Source of the DNA: JBHIET01 sp046760785
Lineage (GTDB): Bacteria; Chloroflexota; Anaerolineae; B4-G1
DNA length: 64,000 bases
Direction of reading: 5' to 3'
Assembly (NCBI GenBank): GCA_046760785.1
Contig: JBHIET010000005.1
Span: forward strand, 1-64,000
A model generated the notes under the pieces. That model ran no database searches, was not told where the DNA came from, and saw only the letters and a program-made list of their open reading frames with translations. The translations under genes were made by a program, and so were the position numbers. This document shows, piece by piece, positions 56,694 to 64,000 of this stretch; within the stretch, counting starts at the first letter, position 1, and each line of letters opens with the position of its first letter.

Positions 56694-56782
56694 GCTTGAG
56701 TAGGCCGCAGGCCGTATCGAAAGCAAGTTTTGGCAGCGTCAGTGCAGTTCTTGGTCTCGATACGCTTCGCTACTCGACCTGA
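56694..56782. repeat. intergenic imperfect palindromic element (copy 2)
   Basis: The left arm GAGTAGGCCGCAGGCCGTATC and a right arm TCGATACGCTTCGCTACTCG are complementary around a 40-nt centre. The arms match the 26808-26888 element (GAGTAGGCCGAAGGCCGTATC). No gene is seen in 56607-56820. Confidence 0.7.
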
Positions 56783-56820
56783 AGGGCCTACTCGACCGGC
56801 GAACTACGTAACTACTGCGA

Positions 56821-57273
56821 ATGAAGATCTACTTCGCTGGCTCTATCCGTGGGGGGCGTGACGACGCGGCGTTATACCGTCGCATCATCGCGTTGCTGGC
56901 GGAATACGGGGATGTACTCACCGAGCACGTCGGTGACGCGGGGCTGACCCGCGCCGGTGAGGATGGGCCTTCTGATCGAGCTATCTACGAGCGGGACATG
57001 GCGTGGCTGGCGGAAGCCGATGCCGTAGTCGCTGAAGTCACCGTCCCCAGCCACGGCGTGGGGTATGAGATCGTCCGGGCCGAACTGCTGGGCAAGCCGG
57101 TGCTGTGCCTCCACCGCCGGTCTGCGGGGCGACGGCTTTCGGCTATGCTGGCCGGCAACCCCGCGCTGCGGTGTGAGACTTACGACAGCGTGGAGGAACT
57201 CAGGCCCATCCTAGAGCAGTTCCTTCTGAACGATACTGCCGTGGCGGTAGATAATCCCAACGACCACCCGTAA
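56821..57273 (+). CDS. DNPH1/RCL-like deoxynucleoside 5'-monophosphate N-hydrolase
   Basis: 150 aa. YFAGSIRGGRDDAALYRRI is the DNPH1 phosphate-binding signature; the catalytic Glu is in ADAVVAEVTVPSHGVGYEI. It hydrolyses the glycosidic bond of deoxynucleoside monophosphates, cleaning the nucleotide pool. Nucleoside 2-deoxyribosyltransferase is the related alternative; FAGSIRGGR favours DNPH1. No ribosome site is obvious in front of ATG 56821. Confidence 0.85.
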   Translation: MKIYFAGSIRGGRDDAALYRRIIALLAEYGDVLTEHVGDAGLTRAGEDGPSDRAIYERDMAWLAEADAVVAEVTVPSHGVGYEIVRAELLGKPVLCLHRRSAGRRLSAMLAGNPALRCETYDSVEELRPILEQFLLNDTAVAVDNPNDHP

Positions 57274-57315
57274 TCTACCCCCTCACCTGTGTGCGCCATG
57301 CATATCACTGCGCAT

Positions 57316-57344
57316 TTGACACGGTGCGTCTCTCATCCTATAAT
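57316..57344 (+). promoter_or_regulatory. promoter of the DUF433/DUF5615 pair
   Basis: TTGACA (57316-57321), 17-nt spacer, TATAAT (57339-57344); start predicted near 57351, leader about 33 nt. Consensus match at both hexamers. Confidence 0.85.
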
Positions 57345-57383
57345 GGTCCCTACAAGACCTGAGAGATATGCTGGAGGTATTCG

Positions 57384-57818
57384 ATGGCTATGCCCGTCGT
57401 GACCCTGACTGTATCGCAGCGGACGTATGAGTTGCTGGCACAGCGTGCCCGTGCAGCGCAGCGTGAGCCGGACGAGTTGGCCGACGAGTTACTCCGTGCC
57501 CACGTGCAACTCACCGACCACCCTTACGTCGTGCGGCGTGACGGATTCCGGGGCGAGCGTCCCATCCTGCGTGGCAGCAATATCCCCGTCTGGATTATTG
57601 CCGCTATGTGGAAAGCCGGGGATAGTTTGGAAGAGATAGGGCAGGCCTATCCACATCTCGAACCGGCGGCCATCTTCGATGCCTTAAGCTATTACCTCGA
57701 TCATCAACAAGAGATCGAAGCAGAGATCGCGGAGAACCGCATTGAGCGCGTGCTCACTGATACAGGGGCGATGATGGACGAACACGGTGTGATTCGTTTC
57801 CCCGAGTCCTATGCCTGA
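57384..57818 (+). CDS. DUF433 antitoxin-like protein
   Basis: 144 aa with TGGAGG 7 nt upstream. The N-terminus (VTLTVSQRTYELLAQRARAAQREPDELADELL) is a ribbon-helix-helix-like helical head. The DUF433 domain (about 50-105, GERPILRGSNIPVWIIAAMWKAGDSLEEIGQAYPHLEPAAIFDALSYY) is a small winged-HTH-type domain. DUF433 proteins are antitoxins of DUF5615 PIN-like toxins, and the gene is first in such a pair. Confidence 0.85.
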   Translation: MAMPVVTLTVSQRTYELLAQRARAAQREPDELADELLRAHVQLTDHPYVVRRDGFRGERPILRGSNIPVWIIAAMWKAGDSLEEIGQAYPHLEPAAIFDALSYYLDHQQEIEAEIAENRIERVLTDTGAMMDEHGVIRFPESYA

Positions 57819-58185
57819 AAACGAGTCCCTGTTCGCCTCCCTCTACACCGACGACGTAACCGATCGGTTGGCGATCCTGGTGCGACAGCGAGGCTTCAAC
57901 GCCCTCAGTGCGCGTGAGGCCGGCCTGATTGAGCAGGCCGAAGAGACACATCTAATCTACGCAGCCACACACGGCATGGTCTTGCTCACCTTCAATCAGC
58001 GTGACTACGTGTTGATGGCACAACGGTGGGCCGCTGAGGGCCGGAGGCACGCCGGTATCCTACTTTCTGATCAGTTCACCCGACGCCAACTGGGCGAACT
58101 ACTGCGCCGTGTGTTGAAGTTCCTCAACACGGTTCCGGCCGAAGAGATGATCAACGTCGTTCGCTACCTGTCCGAGTTCAGATGA
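57811..58185 (+). CDS. DUF5615 PIN-like toxin
   Basis: 124 aa, overlapping the antitoxin gene by 8 nt. LYTDDVTDRLAILVRQRGF, AREAGLIEQAEETHLIYAATHGMVLLTFNQRDY and the C-terminal helices give the PIN-like fold with the expected acidic residues (D14-D15, E38, D67). The usual N-terminal D-E-x1 of DUF5615 (FLADENV) is replaced by YTDDV. It would cleave RNA when free. The pair stands alone behind a strong promoter. Confidence 0.82.
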   Translation: MPENESLFASLYTDDVTDRLAILVRQRGFNALSAREAGLIEQAEETHLIYAATHGMVLLTFNQRDYVLMAQRWAAEGRRHAGILLSDQFTRRQLGELLRRVLKFLNTVPAEEMINVVRYLSEFR

Positions 58186-58238
58186 ACAGGCTGGTAGCGG
58201 AGGCAGACGTCAGGCCACGTGTCCCATAAAAGCAAAAA

Positions 58239-58261
58239 CCCGGTACCTACTACGTGCCGGG
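58239..58261 (-). terminator. terminator of the zinc-ribbon gene (minus strand)
   Basis: CCCGGTAC/GTGCCGGG stem (one G-U) with a 7-nt loop. On the - strand it is followed by TTTTTGCTTTT, a good intrinsic terminator for the gene ending at 58305. Confidence 0.8.
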
Positions 58262-58304
58262 CATTTCATCCCAACGAAGTGAAGGGGATAACCGGCGTTA
58301 CCCT

Positions 58305-58898
58305 TTAGCCCACCAGCTTCGTCCCGCACCGGCTACAGAAGCGGGCACCCTTGGGCAGGACAAACCCACACTTGGGGCAGGCCACCGGCTGCACCTCTGC
58401 CAGGCTCCCACCACAGGCTGAGCACGTCCCTGCTCCGACAGGGTTGCCCACTCCGCAGTACGGACAGGTCACCACCAGTTGCTTCTCGGCCAGCCCCAGC
58501 TTCGCGCCCACGCTATCCACGTAGTGTTCGACGGTGTCCCACACCTGGTCGGGCAGCGTCAGTTTCCCTACGTCGCGGGCGATGTCGTCAATGCGCCCCA
58601 GGAGCGAGAGCGGATTGATCAGCGCTCCCAGCCCAGTGAGGGCCAGGCTGGCTGCTGCGTCCAGCCATTGCTGCTGCCCCAGCGTCACACGCACCCCCTC
58701 CTCGACCGGGGCGATACCGACGCTGAGCGCCGAGCGGGCCGCGCCCCAGCCCCACTCGCGGGCGGCGATCTGCACCATCACGTGTCCCCCTTCTCCCCTC
58801 ACTATCTGTGCCTTCATGTCGCCGTGGTTGAAGCGCACCATCAGTGCGTCGGCCAGACCCTCCGGGTCAATGTCTCCTCGGTACGTCCGCTGTTCCAT
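58305..58898 (-). CDS. double zinc-ribbon protein of unknown function
   Basis: 197 aa. A globular N-terminal domain (1-130) ends in a C-terminal pair of zinc ribbons: CPYCGVGNPVGAGTCSACGG and CPKCGFVLPKGARFCSRCG. No membrane helix is clear, though ASLALTGLGALINPLSLLG is hydrophobic. It begins 3 nt before the stop of the peptidase gene. Double zinc ribbons often mediate protein contacts in membrane stress systems; no role assigned. Confidence 0.72.
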   Translation of the reverse strand: MEQRTYRGDIDPEGLADALMVRFNHGDMKAQIVRGEGGHVMVQIAAREWGWGAARSALSVGIAPVEEGVRVTLGQQQWLDAAASLALTGLGALINPLSLLGRIDDIARDVGKLTLPDQVWDTVEHYVDSVGAKLGLAEKQLVVTCPYCGVGNPVGAGTCSACGGSLAEVQPVACPKCGFVLPKGARFCSRCGTKLVG

Positions 58899-58901
58899 CT
58901 C

Positions 58902-60872
58902 TCACTCCTTCTCTGCAAGTTCGATCAGCCCCAGCCGCTCCACGAAGCGGAAGTACTCAACCAGCAGCGACGTGACCTCCAGCCCGGTCTCCAGCGCGAT
59001 CAACTGGCCGATCTCCGCCACTGTACGCTGGCCGTCGGCCCAGTACTGGCCCAGCGCCGGCACCGTCCGCGATGCCTGCTCCCCGATTCGCTGGCTGAGC
59101 TCCCACCACTCGTCCCGCCCGGCCTCGTCCAGGCGACTCACGTGAGCTCCAACTTGCAATGGACCGCGGAATAGACGGCGCGGGATCAGTCGCGTGGCTT
59201 CTTCATCACACTCCTTCACATCATCCGGCCCCTGAGGCAGCAGGTCGGCGGCGTGGGCAAACTCGGCCTGAACAAAGGCTCCGTCGTTGGCCTGCCAGCC
59301 GCTCACATCTATCGAGGCCAGCCGCGTCAGGCTTGCCATTGCTTCGTGATGTCGGCCCGCCTGGTACTCGATCCGGCGGCGCAGAGTCTCTCGGCCTGGT
59401 CCGTTCTCCTCCCCAGCGTTGGTCACTGTCTCCTGTACCGTCCCAATGACTTGCTGTCGGAAGCGGGCCGACATCTCCGAGGCCAGCCAGCGGGCCTCAC
59501 TCTCCCCGGCCTGGGCCAGCCAATAAGTGTAGGCAGCCGCCAGGATGGAGACCTTACCCAGCATCGCCGGATCCACCTTGTCGAGCGTGTCGGCCGTCGT
59601 GTGATAGAACTTGTCCGGCCACTGGATGATCATCGGCATCGGTACGCCCACGCTGGGGTCGGAGAAGATGTAATGGTCGGAGCCGCCGCTGAAAGGGGTG
59701 ATGGCGTGGCGGAAGAGCGGATAGTCGCCCAGTTTGGTGTGCGTCTTGACCTCGGGGAAGAGTCTCTCGCGCAGGTGTATCAGCAAGTCGGGGGCGAAGC
59801 TGGGGAGCGCGTCGGGCGGGCGCTCCAACAGGAAGGAGCTGCCGCATTGTACCTGATCCTGGCCCACCATGTCCAGGTTAAGCCCGGCGACCATACGAGG
59901 AATGTGCTCTTCGTTGGCCGTCAGAAAGGCGTAGGTGCCGGTTATCTCAGGCACCCACAGGAAGCGCAGCGTGCGGCGAGGTCGGTCCAGTTTGCCAGCA
60001 GCGATGAGGCTTTGCAGTGCCCGTGCCACCTCCAGCACTGCCGCTACCCCTGACCCGTTGTCGTTGCACGAGGGCCGCGGGTGGCATAGGTGGCTCACCA
60101 GCACGACCTCCTCGTCACTCTCGCCGGGGATGGTCCCGCTGACCACTTCGAGCGCGCCATCGTAGAGGTGAGCATCTACACGGGCTCGCACGCGCACTGG
60201 CCCCGCATCATCCTCCTGCCGCTTGCGGATCAGTCGGCGCAGCCGCTCTCCCTCCCTCGGGCTCAGTGCGAAGCCGAAGCACTTGAGTTCCTCGTTGTAC
60301 CACCAGAAGGAGGTGTACTGGGTGGCATCGGGGAGTGCCCAGGCCGGGCGCACTGGCTCGCCCTCTGCCATGCCATCGAATATGATGCCGACTGCACCGC
60401 GCCGCAGCACCGCCAGATCGTGCACACGGCCCACATTGCCCCGCGCCAGCACGATCTTGCCTGCCACGTCCAGCCCCTCATACTCTTCTGGCCTCTCCCC
60501 CTTCTTGACCGCGACCACCTCCGCCTCGCCGTCGAAGGCCACGCTGCGCTGAATGAGCGAGATCGGCACCTCGCGGTAGTCGGCCAGCTTGTGCACCTGA
60601 TCCTCAGGCTCGATCAGGTGCAGCGTACCGGAGCGGGCCTCCCACTCCTGGAAGCTGCGCGAGCCCCAGAAGGCCGTTTCGGTATTTGCCGGATAGGTCA
60701 GTATTTCGGCCTGCATGCCCGCCTCGACCAGCCGCTCGTACACGTACTCGGCCGCCCGGCGGAAGCCTGGGCTGGCCTGAATGCGATGGTAGCGGCTGAT
60801 GTCGGCGACGGCCTGGTAAGCCGCTTTGCCGGAACACTCCTCTTGCAACGTACGCCACAATGATTTGAACAT
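58902..60872 (-). CDS. M28-like aminopeptidase (DUF4910 type) with C-terminal winged helix
   Basis: 656 aa from ATG 60872, with GGGGGAT; the longer upstream frame crosses the aminotransferase end and is rejected. Residues about 110-200 form a PA-like insert. The zinc-peptidase core has VVLVSHLCHPRPSCNDNGSGVAAVLE (His and Asp), EITGTYAF (Glu), LNLDMVGQD (Asp) and YHTTADTLDKVDP (His) as metal ligands. The last 150 residues look like a helical tail ending in a winged-helix-type stretch (WADGQRTVAEIGQLIALETGLEV). It should remove N-terminal residues or cleave small peptides. No signal peptide is seen, so it is cytoplasmic. Confidence 0.8.
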   Translation of the reverse strand: MFKSLWRTLQEECSGKAAYQAVADISRYHRIQASPGFRRAAEYVYERLVEAGMQAEILTYPANTETAFWGSRSFQEWEARSGTLHLIEPEDQVHKLADYREVPISLIQRSVAFDGEAEVVAVKKGERPEEYEGLDVAGKIVLARGNVGRVHDLAVLRRGAVGIIFDGMAEGEPVRPAWALPDATQYTSFWWYNEELKCFGFALSPREGERLRRLIRKRQEDDAGPVRVRARVDAHLYDGALEVVSGTIPGESDEEVVLVSHLCHPRPSCNDNGSGVAAVLEVARALQSLIAAGKLDRPRRTLRFLWVPEITGTYAFLTANEEHIPRMVAGLNLDMVGQDQVQCGSSFLLERPPDALPSFAPDLLIHLRERLFPEVKTHTKLGDYPLFRHAITPFSGGSDHYIFSDPSVGVPMPMIIQWPDKFYHTTADTLDKVDPAMLGKVSILAAAYTYWLAQAGESEARWLASEMSARFRQQVIGTVQETVTNAGEENGPGRETLRRRIEYQAGRHHEAMASLTRLASIDVSGWQANDGAFVQAEFAHAADLLPQGPDDVKECDEEATRLIPRRLFRGPLQVGAHVSRLDEAGRDEWWELSQRIGEQASRTVPALGQYWADGQRTVAEIGQLIALETGLEVTSLLVEYFRFVERLGLIELAEKE

Positions 60873-60895
60873 GTATCCCCCTTCGCTATCAGGTG

Positions 60896-62143
60896 CTAAC
60901 GCCCCAGCGCCTTCTTCAGCGCCAATCCCAGCCGACGAATGCCTTCGACGATGAGGTCTGGGGGGCTGTAGGAGAAATTGAGCCGCATGGCATTGTGCCC
61001 CCCGTCCCGGTTGGGGTAGAAGTTGACGCCAGGCACGTAAGCGACCTTCTTTGCTACTGCCTCCTTGAATAATTCTGTCGTGTCTATAGATTCCGGCACT
61101 CGGGCCCAGAGGAACAAACCTCCCTGGGGATGGGTCCAACTGCAACCTTCGGGCCAGAGCTCGGCCAGCGCGTCGAGCATCGTATCCCGTCGCTCTTTGT
61201 AGACCTGGCGCAGCCGCCTGACGTGCGGCTTGAGCAGTCCTCGCTGGCAGATGTCGTTTGCGATGTACTGAACAAAGGTACCCGTGTGCAGGTCGCAGCC
61301 CTGCTTGGCCAGCACGAAGCGCTGTATCAGCGCCTCCGAACAGACGATCCAGCCCAACCGCAGCCCCGGCGTCAGGGTCTTGGAGAAAGTGCTCAGGTAG
61401 ATAGTGCGCTCGGGGATCAGGGTAATGATTGGAAGAATGTCCTCGCCCTCGTACCGTAACTGGCCATAAGGGTCGTCTTCGATGACGGGAAGGTCGAGTT
61501 TCTTGGCTATCTCAGCCAATCGCTGGCGTCGCTCCAACGGCAGGGTCGTGCCAGCGGGGTTGTGAAAGTTGGGGAGGACGTAGATGAACTTTGGTGGCCT
61601 TCCAGAATCAGCCAGGACTTGCTCATAAGCTTGCTCGATCTCGTCTACCACCATGCCATCGTCGTCGAGGTTCACTGTGTGATAGCGGGCGCTATACGCG
61701 TTCCACGCCTGGATCGCCCCCAGGTAGGTGGGCCTGCTGGTGAGTACATAGTCGCCATGGTCTATGAAAAGCCTGCCGATCAGGTCCAGGGCTTGCTGGG
61801 AGCCGTTGGTCAACAGAAGGTTTTCTGGCTCCGCCGGGACCCCATACTTGTGCATCGCAGTGGCCAGGTATTCCTTGAGCGGCCCATATCCCTCGGTGGC
61901 ACTGTATTGGAGCGCCTTAGCGCCGTCATCGCGGATGATGTAACGGCAGGCTTCCTCGATCTCGCGCAGAGGGAAGAATTCCGGGGCTGGCAGACCGCCC
62001 GCGAAGGAGATGATGTCCGGCTGTTGGGTCAGCTTGAGCAATTCGCGGATGGCCGAGCTCTTCACCCCTTCCGTGCGTGGGGCCAAGTGTGGGGTCCAAT
62101 CCAACTGCGGTATGTCCCGGTTCAGATCGAGATTCGGTTCCAT
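60896..62143 (-). CDS. PLP-dependent aminotransferase (class I, LysN/MocR-like)
   Basis: 415 aa. ISFAGGLPAPEFFP, LLTNGSQQALDLIGRLFIDHGDYVLTSRPTYLGAIQAW and VLPNFHNPAGTTL are family blocks; the PLP lysine is in LSTFSKTLTPGLRLGWIV. It resembles 2-aminoadipate/aromatic or branched-chain aminotransferases of the LysN-ARO8 group. Substrate uncertain. It lies 23 nt before the M28-like peptidase gene, so joint peptide/amino-acid use is plausible. Confidence 0.88.
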   Translation of the reverse strand: MEPNLDLNRDIPQLDWTPHLAPRTEGVKSSAIRELLKLTQQPDIISFAGGLPAPEFFPLREIEEACRYIIRDDGAKALQYSATEGYGPLKEYLATAMHKYGVPAEPENLLLTNGSQQALDLIGRLFIDHGDYVLTSRPTYLGAIQAWNAYSARYHTVNLDDDGMVVDEIEQAYEQVLADSGRPPKFIYVLPNFHNPAGTTLPLERRQRLAEIAKKLDLPVIEDDPYGQLRYEGEDILPIITLIPERTIYLSTFSKTLTPGLRLGWIVCSEALIQRFVLAKQGCDLHTGTFVQYIANDICQRGLLKPHVRRLRQVYKERRDTMLDALAELWPEGCSWTHPQGGLFLWARVPESIDTTELFKEAVAKKVAYVPGVNFYPNRDGGHNAMRLNFSYSPPDLIVEGIRRLGLALKKALGR

Positions 62144-62153
62144 AGTTTACCTC

Positions 62154-62513
62154 CTAGAGTGGAATTTGTGGCTGGGCGAGGCCCTGTGATTTCCTCGACC
62201 TTTTCAAAAATACAGCCCGGCCATGTAGTAGTTCACAGGCGGCCTGAGCGAAGCCGAAAGTTAACAACGCCTGGCCAAGCCGCAGTTTCTCTACGTGGGC
62301 CAGCACAACAGCGTCGGGTTCGTCCACCGACCCGTTGCCGATGGACGGGGTGAAGGAGACGCGGGGAGCGTGGGTGTGCTTGGCCAGCAAATAGCCCGCC
62401 GTAATCAACGGTGTGGCGATTCCTTGCGCGAGAACGTCGCCATCGGCCACCTGGCGGGCGATACAAACGGACATTAGTTCGTCAACGGTGTAATGAGTTG
62501 CTATGCGGGCCAT
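62154..62513 (-). pseudogene. N-terminal remnant of a CoA-transferase subunit
   Basis: A frame of about 119 codons from ATG 62513. YTVDELMSVCIARQVADGDVLAQGIATPLITAGYLLAKHTHAP and SFTPSIGNG match the start of beta subunits of family I CoA-transferases (GctB/CatJ type), which are normally about 250 aa. After about 85 residues the similarity ends, and the rest (LGQALLTFGFAQAACELL) includes a copy of the palindromic repeat (62241-62258). The gene seems to have lost its 3' half. Upstream start codons in frame reach 62570. Confidence 0.55.
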
Positions 62514-62570
62514 GTGCTGTCCCAAGCTTTGTGGCCCTATAATTGTAGCATCAGAAGGGTAGGAGGTCAA

Positions 62571-62761
62571 ATGGAGGGCGGGAGAGCGTCACACATTGGG
62601 GACAAGATGTTCTGATTTTGTCGAGTAGCTAACCTTAAAATCCTCGAATAGCGTTGACCTCTTTGCCAACTGGGTATAAGACGCACGACTCTCCTACGCC
62701 AAAACGCGCTCGCATTGCCTCACGAATAAATGTACGATTTTTAGTGAGGCAGTTCGCCGAT
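62571..62761. other. intergenic region ahead of the riboswitch promoter
   Basis: No ORF I can support. ACAAGATGTTCTGATTTTGT near 62602 resembles the hairpin at 10043-10061. Nothing else noted. Confidence 0.3.
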
Positions 62762-62790
62762 TTGACAGCCTGTCCTCAATGTGCTATACT
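62762..62790 (+). promoter_or_regulatory. promoter of the cobalamin-riboswitch transcript
   Basis: TTGACA (62762-62767), 17-nt spacer, TATACT (62785-62790), placing the start near 62797, about 15 nt before the aptamer. Confidence 0.8.
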
Positions 62791-62811
62791 CTGGCCATAA
62801 TCGCATATTGC

Positions 62812-62998
62812 TACGGCAGAGGTGCCCCAAAGCCCGGACGTGAGGGGCACAAAGGGGGAAGCCGGTCGAAGTCCGGCGCTGTCCCGCAACTGTAGGTTAG
62901 TCAGATAGTCAGGTGGTCAATTAGCCGAGTGATGCGGCTACAGGACTATCAGACCACGAGACTATAAGATTAATAAGCCAGGGTACCCACCTCTGTCG
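62812..62998 (+). promoter_or_regulatory. cobalamin (B12) riboswitch aptamer
   Basis: The closing stem CAGAGGTG (62817-62824) pairs with CACCTCTG (62988-62995). The conserved core has AAAGGGGGAAGCCGGT (62851-62866) and the B12 box around GCTGTCCCGCAACTGTA (62878-62894). A variable hairpin of about 60 nt follows before AGCCAGGGTACCC. With the terminator at 63059-63093 it should stop transcription when B12 is bound, controlling the substrate-binding protein gene. Confidence 0.93.
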
Positions 62999-63058
62999 GC
63001 GTACACAACAACCTTCGCGGAAAGGGGGTGGCGCATGAAGGGTACTCAAGCACAAATG

Positions 63059-63093
63059 GCCCTTCCCCAACCAACGTGAGGGGAAGGGCTTTT
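63059..63093 (+). terminator. intrinsic terminator of the riboswitch
   Basis: 10-bp stem GCCCTTCCCC (63059-63068) / GGGGAAGGGC (63080-63089) with an 11-nt loop, followed by TTTT (63090-63093). Confidence 0.85.
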
Positions 63094-63150
63094 CACTTCC
63101 AATCAATCAACTAACCAACTAAATAACTGCCAACACGAAAGGAAAATCAA

Positions 63151-64000
63151 ATGACTAACTATCGAGTTTTGCTCGCAAGCCTTTTGCTCGTTTCGACGAC
63201 CGGGTTGGCAGCCTGCGGCGGGGCCAGCCCGATACAGACGGCGACATCCGAGCCGCCGGCCGCGACACTGACCGACGACATCGGCAACGTGATTGAGATC
63301 ACAGGACCGGTGGAGCGCATCGTCTCCCTGGCTCCCTCCAACACCGAGATCGCCTTCGCGTTGGGCCTGGGCGACCGGGTGGTGGGCGTCACTGACTTCT
63401 GCGACTATCCACCGGAGGCACTGGAGATCAAGAAAATCGGCGGCGTGGAGCCGAACCTGGAGCAGATCGTAGCCCTGGACCCGGACCTGGTGCTGGCCAT
63501 TGGCGGCGAGCCCGTCCCGCCTATCATCGGCCAACTGCAAGAATTGGGGCTGACGGTGCTGGTGCTCGAGCCCGACGATCTGGACGCGCTGTACCACGAT
63601 ATCGAACTGGCAGGACAAGCGGCTGGCGCGCAGCGAGAGGCCGCAGAGTTGATCGCCGAGATGCAGGAGCGTGTCGCGGCTGTCACAGCCCTCACTGCCG
63701 ACGTAACCGAGCGCCCGCTGGTGTTCTACGAACTGGACGCCAGTGATCCCACCAAGCCCTGGACCGCCGGTTCCGGCTCCTGGCACGACGAGTTCATCCA
63801 GATGGCGGGCGGCACCAACCTGGCCGGCACCCAGGAGAGCGCCTGGGTGCAGCTTAACGCCGAGGAGATCGTGGCGCAGGACCCCGAGGTCATCATCCTG
63901 GGCGATGCCGCCTTTGGGACAACCCCCGAATCGGTGGCACAGCGTCCTGGCTGGGATGTCATCTCAGCGGTGCAGAACGGGCGAGTGTATCCCATAGATG
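63151..64000 (+). CDS. btuF: ABC transporter substrate-binding lipoprotein, B12/metallophore type (3' end cut by window)
   Basis: Incomplete, at least 283 aa. A signal peptide with lipobox (LAACG, Cys near 22) is followed by a type III periplasmic-binding fold: VERIVSLAPSNTEIAFALGLGDRVVGVTDFCDYP and VEPNLEQIVALDPDLVLAI are BtuF/FhuD-family blocks, and NAEEIVAQDPEVIIL is the C-terminal domain start. The cobalamin riboswitch upstream makes corrinoid the likely ligand. AAAGGAAAA precedes ATG 63151. Permease and ATPase genes would be expected beyond the window. Confidence 0.9.
   Translation, partial: MTNYRVLLASLLLVSTTGLAACGGASPIQTATSEPPAATLTDDIGNVIEITGPVERIVSLAPSNTEIAFALGLGDRVVGVTDFCDYPPEALEIKKIGGVEPNLEQIVALDPDLVLAIGGEPVPPIIGQLQELGLTVLVLEPDDLDALYHDIELAGQAAGAQREAAELIAEMQERVAAVTALTADVTERPLVFYELDASDPTKPWTAGSGSWHDEFIQMAGGTNLAGTQESAWVQLNAEEIVAQDPEVIILGDAAFGTTPESVAQRPGWDVISAVQNGRVYPID

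Overview
The window is GC-rich (about 60%) and gene-dense. It is bacterial and looks chromosomal, and the lineage that fits best is Chloroflexota (Anaerolineae-like). This placement is inference. It rests on the long SecA with extra insertions, the split gcvPA/gcvPB, several zinc-ribbon or TPR-propeller proteins with Thr/Pro-rich linkers, the ferredoxin-based metabolism, and short palindromic repeats that have entered reading frames as peptides such as PELVEG and SLRTG. Many enzymes point to an anaerobe or microaerophile: two 2-oxoacid:ferredoxin oxidoreductases, a flavodiiron protein, superoxide reductase, rubrerythrin and rubredoxins.

Layout. 0-0.85 kb: a tRNA cluster (Ile2-CAU, Gly-UCC, Pro-UGG, minus strand). 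The tRNA-Ile2 is split by a group I intron in its anticodon loop and is followed by a nested-hairpin candidate RNA. 0.9-10 kb: a TPR/beta-propeller protein, a metallophosphoesterase, nucleotide-sugar and polysaccharide-export regulation genes (one BY-kinase has a broken Walker A), an amidinohydrolase, a phosphatase and a nucleoside hydrolase. 10-18.7 kb: thiol/redox genes (OsmC, ferritin-like, FTR-like reductase overlapping a glutaredoxin, rubredoxin-like), a Tat sulfite-oxidase-type enzyme with a cytochrome c lipoprotein, SDR, KorAB, a ZIP transporter and an aldo/keto reductase. 18.7-25.5 kb: an oxygen-defence island, all on the minus strand: rubredoxin, flavodiiron protein, NAD(P)H:rubredoxin reductase, rubrerythrin, PfpI, two ferritin-family proteins, superoxide reductase, a cytochrome b5-like protein, a PerR-type regulator and ferritin. 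The ferritin promoter carries a near-consensus PerR box over its -10. 25.7-32.6 kb (plus strand): a Crp/Fnr regulator, ferredoxins, a NifU C-terminal domain, a DUF438/hemerythrin/PAS sensor, DUF166 and a four-subunit pyruvate:ferredoxin oxidoreductase. 32.8-37.1 kb: an ECF sigma / small ORF / FecR-like unit and two proteins of unknown function. 37.2-50.8 kb: housekeeping genes (ligA, a BioF/Kbl enzyme, CPBP protease, secA, adenosine deaminase, argS, dcd, tRNA-Val) with an embedded wHTH + KaiC-like ATPase + two small membrane proteins module. 51-58.2 kb: an MNT/HEPN pair, the glycine-cleavage genes gcvH, gcvPA and gcvPB with a secreted caspase-like protease between the last two, a DNPH1-like hydrolase and a DUF433/DUF5615 pair. 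58.3-64 kb: zinc-ribbon protein, M28-like peptidase, aminotransferase, a CoA-transferase remnant, and a cobalamin riboswitch with terminator ahead of a B12/iron-type substrate-binding lipoprotein cut by the window end.

How the genes work together. The island at 19-25 kb can form a complete electron chain: NAD(P)H to rubredoxin reductase, to rubredoxin, then to the flavodiiron protein (O2/NO), superoxide reductase and rubrerythrin (peroxide). Ferritins store the iron, and a PerR-type sensor probably controls it. The neighbouring ferredoxins and the KOR/POR enzymes are the oxygen-sensitive metabolism that this protects.

The most unusual objects are the dCTP deaminase interrupted in frame by about 105 residues of a catalytically decayed LAGLIDADG endonuclease domain, with no splicing signals, and the tRNA-Ile2 group I intron. 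Next are the in-frame palindromic repeat insertions, the caspase-like gene inside the gcv operon, and the KaiC/wHTH/membrane module.
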